In this document: piece after piece, positions 46,765-54,432 of the stretch | Numbering within the stretch: position 1 is the first letter of the stretch | Layout: every line of letters starts with the position of its first letter | Source: Pseudomonas sp. ACM7 | GTDB taxonomy: Bacteria; Pseudomonadota; Gammaproteobacteria; Pseudomonadales; Pseudomonadaceae | NCBI RefSeq assembly: GCF_004136015.1 | Contig: NZ_CP024866.1 | Location: 5,738,066 to 5,802,065, forward strand | Length of the DNA stretch: 64,000 bases | Reading direction: 5' to 3' | Position numbers and translations under genes: made by a program | Notes under the pieces: generated by a model | The model's database searches: none | What the model was told of the DNA's origin: nothing | The model's input: only the letters and a program-made list of their open reading frames with translations

Positions 46765-46931
46765 CTTGATGCACTAGTAAAGCGCAGGGGGGCTGAGATT
46801 TTGCGTTGGTAGCGCAGGCTCTCGATGTAGACAAACCATGCCAGGCGGCCGAATCGATGCTCTAATTCAGCTTGTGCTGTTTCGTTCCCGTTTTCGACCT
46901 CGATTACGACTCCATAATCAGGATCACTGGC

Positions 46932-48068
46932 ATGCGCCTATCTGACTTCATCATCAAGAACCTTGAGCCAATTCTCCAAGCTTGGGAAGACTTCGCAAGA
47001 ACCATTGAGGTCCCCGGCGAAGCACTGAACCCCAAGGCTCTACGGGATCACGCCGAACAGATGCTGCGTGCAATAGCGATAGACCTGTGCACCTACCAGT
47101 CTGCGCAAGAGCAAATCGCCAAGGCCCAGGGTAATGCTCCTATGGAGGAGCTGGAAACCCCTGCGGAAACCCATGCAGTAACGCGTTTAATGGCGGGGTT
47201 CACGCTGGATCAAATGGTATCTGAATATCGAGCGCTGAGGACAAGCGTACTCAGTCAATGGCTGGGGCAGATGAAGGCAGGGACAGTTTTGGAAGTGGAC
47301 GATATGATTCGCTTCAACGAAGCCATAGACCAGGCGCTCGCTGAGTCTATTGCTAGCTACTCGCGTGTAGTGGAGGCCTCACGCAACGTTTTTTTAGGCA
47401 TCCTTGGCCATGATTTGCGCACGCCACTGGGGGCTATTTTACTGGGTGCCGATGTTTTGCGGCGCTCGGATGAGCTGGGGGCGCGGGAGACTAAAATTGC
47501 ATCGGGGATATACACCAGCGTAAGTCGAGCTAGCCGGATCGTTGGCGACTTGCTGGATCTAACCCGCTGCCAAATGGGCCCTGGGATTCCCATCAAAAAG
47601 GAAGACATCGACCTAACGCCACTATGCATACGAATAGTTGAAGAGATCCGCACTTTTCATTCAAGCGCGGATATTGTCTTCAAAGTGGGGGCGTCGGCTC
47701 GCGGTGAATTCGATGGCGCCCGCATGGAACAGGTGTTTTCCAATCTGCTCAGCAATGCCGTGCAGCATGGTGATCTGCGTTTCCCGATTAAGGTTTCACT
47801 GGCGGTATCTGACAGCAGCGTCGTGTTCGTCGTCCATAATCTCGGCGAGCCTATCCCGGAGGACATTCTGCCCTTCATCTTTAACCCCATGGGACGTTTC
47901 TCTCAGCACGCGTCTCTTGATCTAGGTCCTAGCACTGGCCTTGGCCTAGGTCTGTACATCGCTTCCGAGATCGTGGCTGCGCACTTGGGGACTATAGATG
48001 TGACTTCCGACAGAGAGCGCGGAACCACTTTTCTCGTAAAAATGCCTATAGGGGGATTAACAACGTAA
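46932..48068 (+). CDS. Sensor histidine kinase with RsbRD-type N-terminal domain
   Basis: A 378-residue kinase starting at ATG 46932 with AGGA upstream. The N-terminal ~160 residues (LSDFIIKNLEPILQAWEDFA, VTRLMAGFTLDQMVSEYRALRTSVL) resemble the RsbRD_N/RsbT co-antagonist-type helical domain, a cytoplasmic sensor. A HisKA domain follows with the phosphoacceptor His in FLGILGHDLRTPLGAILLGAD, and HATPase_c with FSNLLSNAVQHG (N box) and STGLGLGLYIASEIV (G box). There is no transmembrane segment and no adjacent response regulator, so it is an orphan. Confidence 0.88.
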   Translation: MRLSDFIIKNLEPILQAWEDFARTIEVPGEALNPKALRDHAEQMLRAIAIDLCTYQSAQEQIAKAQGNAPMEELETPAETHAVTRLMAGFTLDQMVSEYRALRTSVLSQWLGQMKAGTVLEVDDMIRFNEAIDQALAESIASYSRVVEASRNVFLGILGHDLRTPLGAILLGADVLRRSDELGARETKIASGIYTSVSRASRIVGDLLDLTRCQMGPGIPIKKEDIDLTPLCIRIVEEIRTFHSSADIVFKVGASARGEFDGARMEQVFSNLLSNAVQHGDLRFPIKVSLAVSDSSVVFVVHNLGEPIPEDILPFIFNPMGRFSQHASLDLGPSTGLGLGLYIASEIVAAHLGTIDVTSDRERGTTFLVKMPIGGLTT

Positions 48069-48763
48069 GCAGGGCAACCACACCAACTCGGTAGCAATTG
48101 GGATACTTCGATTGCTCTGCTGTATGTGTCAGTATCGGTCTACGCTATTTGGTGAGGACGACAATAAATACGGAGAGCACAATCTACGCACCGGCATTTG
48201 TCGGCCAAAAGCTGCGGTGCATCACGGATCCAATATGTCGGCGAAGTTTTTTCCAAATTGAATATCCCTAACGCTACTAATGCGCAGTGTCGCATGCGTA
48301 AAAAAGCTACTGCCCCACACAAGTCTTACTTCAAGACGACAATATTCAGGCGTCATTTTAGTGACCGCCACAACTATTACCCCGAGGGCGTGTCGATCTA
48401 CTACGTAGACCGCGACCATTACCACCAATGAGTAATTCAATCGCACTGACGAACGGACTAAAATTATAAAATAACAAGAAAAAACAACAAGTTGGATATT
48501 AAATAATAATCTAAAAAAACCGCTCACAAATTACAAGAAACCAGAAAAGACCGACCACAAATATAAAAGTTCCAAGCTTGATTATTTAATTAAAAAACAG
48601 ATATAACACTTTAAAATATTCGCCTTCGATGCTAATAATCCGGCCAGTTCCGGGTTTCCCCAGGCGACACATACCTCACATGAAGTGAACATCAGATCTC
48701 ACACTGATTACCCGGCCTTTACTAAATTCAAACAACGCTAGCTTGCTCAAGTTTCAATAAAAC
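48069..48763. other. Intergenic region with AT-rich leader of the exopolysaccharide operon
   Basis: No gene recognised. The part at about 48430-48640 is very AT-rich (many A/T runs and TTAAATAATAA-like words), in contrast to the GC-rich genes that follow. It ends about 120 bases before the operon start and is the sort of DNA bound by MvaT/MvaU silencers. A promoter for the operon must lie here, but I cannot place one with confidence. Confidence 0.5.
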
Positions 48764-50050
48764 TTGGGCCAGCTATTGTGCTGCGCACTAAAACTGCGCA
48801 AGGAAGACATCATCGTTCGCCATCATTCAAAGATTAAAATTCTTTCGATCTTCGGTACCCGTCCGGAAGCCATCAAGATGGCGCCTTTGGTCAAAGCCCT
48901 CGCTGCGGAACCTGGCATTCATTCGCAGATATGCATCACCGGCCAACATCAAAGCATGTTGAAACAGGTGCTGGATCTGTTTGACCTCAAGGCCGATTAC
49001 ACCCTTGATGTGATGACGCCGCACCAGACGCTCAACTCGTTGACCGCGGCGCTTTACGGGGCGATTGACCCCGTGCTGGAAATGACCCGCCCGGACCGGG
49101 TGCTGGTACATGGCGACACCACTTCGGCCATGGTTGCCTCAATGGCTGCGTTCCATCGACGCATTCCGGTCGGTCATGTCGAAGCCGGGCTGCGAACCGG
49201 TGATATCTACAGCCCCTGGCCGGAAGAAATGAACCGCCGCTGCATCGACCTCGGTGCGGACATGCTGTTTGCGCCGACCCACGAGTCGCGCCAGAACCTG
49301 CTCGACGAACGCCTGCAGGGTCGCACCTTCGTGACCGGCAATACGGTGATCGACGCGTTGCAGATGACAGCGCGACGTATCGAGCAGGACGCAGACCTGC
49401 GTGCAAGCCTGGACCGGCAGTTCTCGTTCCTGCAAACCGGCCGCAAGGTGCTGCTGGTCACCGGGCATCGCCGGGAAAACTTCGGCGAAGGATTCCTCGA
49501 TATCTGCGAGGCCTTGAGCCACCTGGCCCGACGCGCTGATATCCAGATCGTCTATCCGGTGCATTTGAACCCCAACGTCCTGGGCCCGGTCACCGAGCAG
49601 TTGGGCGATCTGCCCAACGTGCACCTGATCAATCCGCTGGACTACCTGGCCTTTGTGCGCCTGATGCAACGGGCGCATGTGATCCTCACTGACTCCGGTG
49701 GCGTGCAGGAAGAAGCACCGTCCCTGGGCAAGCCGGTGCTGGTCATGCGTGATGTGACCGAACGCCCGGAAGCTGTCGCGGCGGGCACTGTGCGCCTGGT
49801 CGGCACCTCGCCGGACTCGATCATCGCTGGCGTCAACGCATTGTTCGATGACGACCTGCTGTGGCGCCGATGCTCCCAGGCGGCCAACCCTTACGGCGAT
49901 GGCAAGGCCAGTGCGCGCATCGTCGATGCCCTGATGGGCCGCCCGGTCGATGATTTCGTCGTGGCCGGGCAACCCTTGCCCAAGTTTCTGCACTACCCGT
50001 CAGCGGTGCCTGTGCCCGAGAAAAACTACCCGGCTTTTACCTCTCAATAA
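48764..50050 (+). CDS. wecB: UDP-N-acetylglucosamine 2-epimerase (WecB)
   Basis: A non-hydrolysing epimerase converting UDP-GlcNAc to UDP-ManNAc. The diagnostic N-terminus ILSIFGTRPEAIKMAPLVKAL, VHGDTTSAMVASMAAF, HVEAGLRTGDI, VTGHRRENFG (catalytic Asp/Glu and UDP sites) and ILTDSGGVQEEAPSLGKPVL are all present. Similarity starts at about residue 24 of the 428-codon frame. There is no ATG at the expected place; candidates are TTG 48764, TTG 48776 and CTG 48794. A good AAGGAAG lies before ATC 48809/48812. First gene of the exopolysaccharide operon; it supplies the activated sugar. Confidence 0.92.
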   Translation: MGQLLCCALKLRKEDIIVRHHSKIKILSIFGTRPEAIKMAPLVKALAAEPGIHSQICITGQHQSMLKQVLDLFDLKADYTLDVMTPHQTLNSLTAALYGAIDPVLEMTRPDRVLVHGDTTSAMVASMAAFHRRIPVGHVEAGLRTGDIYSPWPEEMNRRCIDLGADMLFAPTHESRQNLLDERLQGRTFVTGNTVIDALQMTARRIEQDADLRASLDRQFSFLQTGRKVLLVTGHRRENFGEGFLDICEALSHLARRADIQIVYPVHLNPNVLGPVTEQLGDLPNVHLINPLDYLAFVRLMQRAHVILTDSGGVQEEAPSLGKPVLVMRDVTERPEAVAAGTVRLVGTSPDSIIAGVNALFDDDLLWRRCSQAANPYGDGKASARIVDALMGRPVDDFVVAGQPLPKFLHYPSAVPVPEKNYPAFTSQ

Positions 50051-50091
50051 ATCAAACCGCTCCTCCCCTTATCAGCTCGAGATCTACCTGA

Positions 50092-52305
50092 ATGAAGTCT
50101 TTCGTTGCCATCCATACGGGTGCGCTCAGCGCCCTTGCCTGTGGTGTGAGCCTGCTCGCGCTCATGCCGACCTTTGCCTTGGCCGCGGACAGCCCGCTCA
50201 CCCAGGCGATCAACCGGCTCAACGCCGACACCCGACAAGAGCGTGAGATCCGCTTGAGCGATCTGGGGATCGATGCACCGATCATCCTCGGCTCCACCGA
50301 TGCCCGCCGCGAATTGTATTTGCCAGTGCCGGCGGGTGTGCCGTTGACGGATGCCACACTGAATTTCGACGCCAGCTACCTGAATGGTGAAGGCGGTCGC
50401 AACACATTGCTGCTGTCGCTGGACGGCTATCCCGTGCGCGCCGAAGGGCTCATCGAACCACAGGGCAACGCAAGCGCCACACTGGGCGTGGACAAGAAAG
50501 CGCGTGACAACGGCTCGCTGCGTCTGGGCATTGCCTGGTCGTCAGTCGTGTCCCGTGTGTTGTGCGAAGACGAACGCGCGATCGGCAATGTATTGCGTAT
50601 CGAACCGGACACTCGCCTCAATTACAGCTATGACGCCAGCCAGTTACAGGACGTCGGTGCTGCCTGGACGGCATTGCCTGGCAAACCGGGGATCATGGTC
50701 GCGCCGGGCACCTTGTCCGCCGACAGCTACGATGCGGCCTGGCGTCTCGGTGTGGCACTGGAGCGGATTGGCAAGCACAGCCGCGTTCTGCCCTTCCCCG
50801 CCGTACAAGACACTGTCGACCTGACCGGCCTGCGCATCCCGGCCGAACTGCAGACTATTCCAGCGTTCGCCAGCCTTAACGGCAAAGGCTCGCACGTTCT
50901 GGCGAACCCAGCGCAAATCGGTGCGCTGTTGATGTTGGGGCAGACGCCGAACGTCCAGGCGGATCTGGCAATCAACGACCCGCAACTGCTCAAAGCCGTC
51001 AATGAATCGCTGGACGCGCTGCAGAGCCAGATTCAAGGCCTCGATGCCACAGCCGCCAACGCCTTCGCGCAATGGCGTGAGCGGCATATCAATGCAGGTC
51101 TGGCCGCCACCGGCACTGACAACGTGCGCCTGGCATTGCTGGGCACCCGCCCGGTGCTGATGATCGCGCCGCAAGCAACCGGCAAGGCGCTGGCGCTGTT
51201 CAGCACTGCCTGGAACGCACTGGCACGCAGCCGCCAATTGACGGTCAGCGAAGCACAAATGCCATTGAGCGCCGACGGTCGTGTGGCCTTGTCGCGCCTG
51301 GGCGGAAACCCCGACGCCATTGAAGTGCTGGCCAAATCCGATTGGAGCACCTCGTTCCCTCTGGGTAGCGTGGCCTACGACGGTCGCCTGCCGGTGAAGG
51401 CGGTGGTCGATGTGTCTGCCGCCCCCGGTGCCTCTGACACCGCGCCGGTGGCCTCGCTGTTTCTCAACGATTACCTGATTGGCGCGCAACAGCTCGTGGC
51501 CAACGGTGAACAGCAACGCATCGAAGCACGTATCCCGCGTTACGCCCTGGGTTCGAAGAACGTGCTGCGCGTGTCGTTCCAGCGTCAGCCGGTCAGCGAT
51601 CGTTGCCTGGAAACGCCACAGGCCTTCCCGGTCTCGGTGCTGCCGACCAGCCACATCGTGCTGGAAAAAACCGCGCTGGCTGATGACTTCTCCGGCATGG
51701 CCGCGCGCTTTGCCATGGACACGCAAATTCTCGTACCACAGGCCTACCTCGATCATCCGGCGAGCAGCTTGCCGCAGGTGATTTCGGTGGCTGACGCCGC
51801 CGGTGTTTCGCCGCTGCGGGCGCAACTGAACGTCAGCGCCGACCCAAAGGTTTCGGTCACGCCGGACAAAGCCTTTCTCGCCTTCGAGCTGCCGGTCAAG
51901 GACAGCAAGGAATCGGTGCAGGTCGATGAGCAGGGTCGCCTGCGCATCAATCACAAGGAACAGGTGTTATTGGACGTGCATCCCCTCAACCACCTGGCCT
52001 CGTTGCAAGTGGTGGATGCCGGCGGCCAGCATGGTCTGGTCTATCGCGCCCTGGGCAATGACGCGCCACGCTTCGCCAAACAGATTCTGCTGACCCGCGG
52101 CGACGTGGCCATCCTCGGTGACAACGGTGCACTGACCACCTTCGACACCCAGGACCCAAGTGGCAGCCAATTGATCGACAACGAAGAACCCAAGGGCCTC
52201 GACGCCTGGCGCAAGCCGTCGCTGTTGTGGCTGATTCCGGGTGGCATCCTGTTGGTCCTCATCCTGTTGCTGGCTGGCCGTAGCGCCCGTCGCAATCGCC
52301 AGTAA
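50092..52305 (+). CDS. BcsB-like periplasmic cellulose-synthase-type subunit
   Basis: A 737-residue exported protein with signal peptide (residues 1-31, ending ALAADSP) and a C-terminal membrane anchor (SLLWLIPGGILLVLILLLAGR). The sequence has the carbohydrate-binding/flavodoxin-like repeat style of BcsB: LYLPVPAGVPLTDATLNFDASYLNG and a second similar half with LFLNDYLIG. BcsB threads glucan through the periplasm beside its glycosyltransferase. It starts 41 bases after wecB and ends 12 bases before nfrB. E. coli Nfr loci are not known to me to have such a subunit, so this one is notable. Confidence 0.82.
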   Translation: MKSFVAIHTGALSALACGVSLLALMPTFALAADSPLTQAINRLNADTRQEREIRLSDLGIDAPIILGSTDARRELYLPVPAGVPLTDATLNFDASYLNGEGGRNTLLLSLDGYPVRAEGLIEPQGNASATLGVDKKARDNGSLRLGIAWSSVVSRVLCEDERAIGNVLRIEPDTRLNYSYDASQLQDVGAAWTALPGKPGIMVAPGTLSADSYDAAWRLGVALERIGKHSRVLPFPAVQDTVDLTGLRIPAELQTIPAFASLNGKGSHVLANPAQIGALLMLGQTPNVQADLAINDPQLLKAVNESLDALQSQIQGLDATAANAFAQWRERHINAGLAATGTDNVRLALLGTRPVLMIAPQATGKALALFSTAWNALARSRQLTVSEAQMPLSADGRVALSRLGGNPDAIEVLAKSDWSTSFPLGSVAYDGRLPVKAVVDVSAAPGASDTAPVASLFLNDYLIGAQQLVANGEQQRIEARIPRYALGSKNVLRVSFQRQPVSDRCLETPQAFPVSVLPTSHIVLEKTALADDFSGMAARFAMDTQILVPQAYLDHPASSLPQVISVADAAGVSPLRAQLNVSADPKVSVTPDKAFLAFELPVKDSKESVQVDEQGRLRINHKEQVLLDVHPLNHLASLQVVDAGGQHGLVYRALGNDAPRFAKQILLTRGDVAILGDNGALTTFDTQDPSGSQLIDNEEPKGLDAWRKPSLLWLIPGGILLVLILLLAGRSARRNRQ

Positions 52306-52317
52306 CGGAAACTTTCG

Positions 52318-54432
52318 ATGACGTCGCTTTATTGGCCCTACTGGCTGGCCCACTACTACAGCTTCCTGGAGATCTCGACCATCGTGGTCGCGGTGCTGAT
52401 CCTGATCTCCAGCCTGGACGATCTGTTCATTGACCTGTGGTACTGGTCTCGCCGCCTGTTTCGCAAGTTCACCGTGGATCGCAAATACCGGCCACTGACC
52501 GCCGAGCAGTTAATGGCCCGGGATGAACAGCCGTTGGCGATCATGGTCCCAGCCTGGCTGGAATATGACGTCATCGCACCGATGATCGAGAACATGGTGT
52601 CGACTCTGGATTACCAGAACTATGTGGTCTTCGTCGGCACCTATATCAATGACCAACGCACCATCGATGAAGTGGAACGCATGCGTCGGCGCTACAAGCA
52701 GCTGCATCGCGTGGAAGTCCCGCATGCCGGGCCGACCTGCAAGGCCGACTGCCTGAACTGGGTGATCCAGGCGATCTTTCTGCACGAGAAAACCCACGGC
52801 ATGACCTTCGCCGGCGTGGTGCTGCACGACAGCGAAGACGTACTGCACCCGATGGAGTTACGCCTGTTCAACTACTTGCTGCCGCGCAAGGACATGATCC
52901 AGTTACCCGTGGTTTCACTGGAGCGCAACTGGTACGAATGGGTGGCCGGCACCTACATGGACGAATTCGCCGAATGGCATGGCAAGGATTTGGTGGTACG
53001 TGAAAGCATGACCGACACGGTGCCGTCTGCCGGGGTCGGCACCTGTTTCTCCCATCGTGCCTTGCGCGTACTGGCCGGGGAAACCCAGAACCAGCCGTTT
53101 AACACTGACAGCCTCACCGAGGACTACGACGTCGGCGCACGCCTGGCCAAGGTCGGCATGAACGCAATCTTCGTGCGCTTCCCGGTGCAGTTTCGCGTGT
53201 TGCGTAAATCATGGTTTCGCAAACCTTACGAATCGACCCTGAAGATGCCGTTGTGCGTGCGGGAATTCTTTCCCGATACCTTCCGTACCGCGTTCCGCCA
53301 GAAAGCCCGCTGGACGCTGGGCATTGGCCTGCAAGGGTGGGAGCAAATGGGCTGGAACGGCTCGCTGGCCAACCGTTATCTGCTGTTTCGTGATCGCAAG
53401 GGCGTGGTGACGGCGTTCGTCAGCATCATCGCCTACGTGATTCTGGTGCAGCTGCTGGGCCTGATCATCCTGCGCCAGAGTGGCCTGTGGGACGTGAGTT
53501 TCCCGACACCCTTTGAAACCAATGGCTTTATCCGTTACCTGCTACTGGCCAACGGTATCGCGCTGGCCTGGCGGATCGCGCACCGCTGCTATTTCACCAC
53601 CGTACTGTACGGCTGGCAGCATGGTTTGCTGTCCATCCCGCGCATGGTGGTGGGCAACTTCGTCAACTTCATGGCCGCATCACGCGCCTGGCGCATGTTC
53701 CTGGTCGGCAAGGCGCTGAACCGCAAACTGGTGTGGGACAAGACCATGCACGACTTCCCGTCCACCGACCTGGTGGCTGCCGCACCGCGCAAGCTGGGCA
53801 GCGTGTTGCTGTCCTGGCAGGCGATCAACGATGCTGACCTGCAAAGCGCCCTCGCCGAACAGAAAAACCGGCACATGCCCTTGGGGCGGATTTTGCTCAG
53901 CAACGGCTGGCTGGACGACGAGACGCTGGCTGAAGCCATCGCCTTCCAGAACGATCTGCCACGGGTATTCGATGTGGCCGCCAAGGCACGGGACTCGATC
54001 CTGACGCTGGACGATGAGTTCGCCCTGCGCTGGCGCGTGGTGCCGCTTGGCTTGAATGCCGACGGCCGCGCGCAAGTCGCCGTCGCCAGCCCTCTTCCGG
54101 CCGAAGGTCTGCAACAGGTCAGCGATGAACTGGGCAGCGAACCGGTGCAGCTGATTGCCCGTGAAAGCGAAATCGTCGCGCAATTGCGTCAACTGAATGT
54201 GCGTGAAGGCCAATCCGTGCCAGATGCCCGCGCGCCACTGCTGGGTGACTTGTTGATCGAAATGGGCCTGCTGGATCGCGACGTATTCAATCGCACCATG
54301 TTGCAGTACCGCCCGCAGCGTCACGGACGCATCGGCGACTATCTGGTCGACAGCGGCGTGCTGCCCCGCTCCACCATCGAAAAGGCCGTGGCGCGTCAGC
54401 ACAGCCACTACCCTGCGGAGCTTCCGGCATGA
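52318..54432 (+). CDS. nfrB: NfrB-type glycosyltransferase with MshEN modules
   Basis: A 704-residue inner-membrane glycosyltransferase family 2 protein similar to E. coli NfrB (N4 adsorption protein B). N-terminal hydrophobic helix at 15-42. The catalytic domain (about 70-335) has DSED (171-174), TED (267-269) and Q-K-A-R-W (328-332). Further hydrophobic helices at 362-450 follow. From about 491 there is a MshEN-type c-di-GMP-binding module (KLGSVLL...LQSALAEQ...PLGRILL), and another related repeat near the C-terminus. Predicted to polymerise the sugar made from UDP-ManNAc when c-di-GMP is bound. Confidence 0.9.
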   Translation: MTSLYWPYWLAHYYSFLEISTIVVAVLILISSLDDLFIDLWYWSRRLFRKFTVDRKYRPLTAEQLMARDEQPLAIMVPAWLEYDVIAPMIENMVSTLDYQNYVVFVGTYINDQRTIDEVERMRRRYKQLHRVEVPHAGPTCKADCLNWVIQAIFLHEKTHGMTFAGVVLHDSEDVLHPMELRLFNYLLPRKDMIQLPVVSLERNWYEWVAGTYMDEFAEWHGKDLVVRESMTDTVPSAGVGTCFSHRALRVLAGETQNQPFNTDSLTEDYDVGARLAKVGMNAIFVRFPVQFRVLRKSWFRKPYESTLKMPLCVREFFPDTFRTAFRQKARWTLGIGLQGWEQMGWNGSLANRYLLFRDRKGVVTAFVSIIAYVILVQLLGLIILRQSGLWDVSFPTPFETNGFIRYLLLANGIALAWRIAHRCYFTTVLYGWQHGLLSIPRMVVGNFVNFMAASRAWRMFLVGKALNRKLVWDKTMHDFPSTDLVAAAPRKLGSVLLSWQAINDADLQSALAEQKNRHMPLGRILLSNGWLDDETLAEAIAFQNDLPRVFDVAAKARDSILTLDDEFALRWRVVPLGLNADGRAQVAVASPLPAEGLQQVSDELGSEPVQLIARESEIVAQLRQLNVREGQSVPDARAPLLGDLLIEMGLLDRDVFNRTMLQYRPQRHGRIGDYLVDSGVLPRSTIEKAVARQHSHYPAELPA

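Noticed and set aside
49139..49993. Open minus-strand frame (284 codons)
   Set aside because: Antisense to wecB; no family similarity.
50644..51954. Long open minus-strand frame (436 codons)
   Set aside because: Antisense to the BcsB-like gene in GC-rich DNA; Arg/Gln/His-rich product without motifs.
53680..54408. Open minus-strand frame (242 codons)
   Set aside because: Antisense to nfrB; no family similarity.
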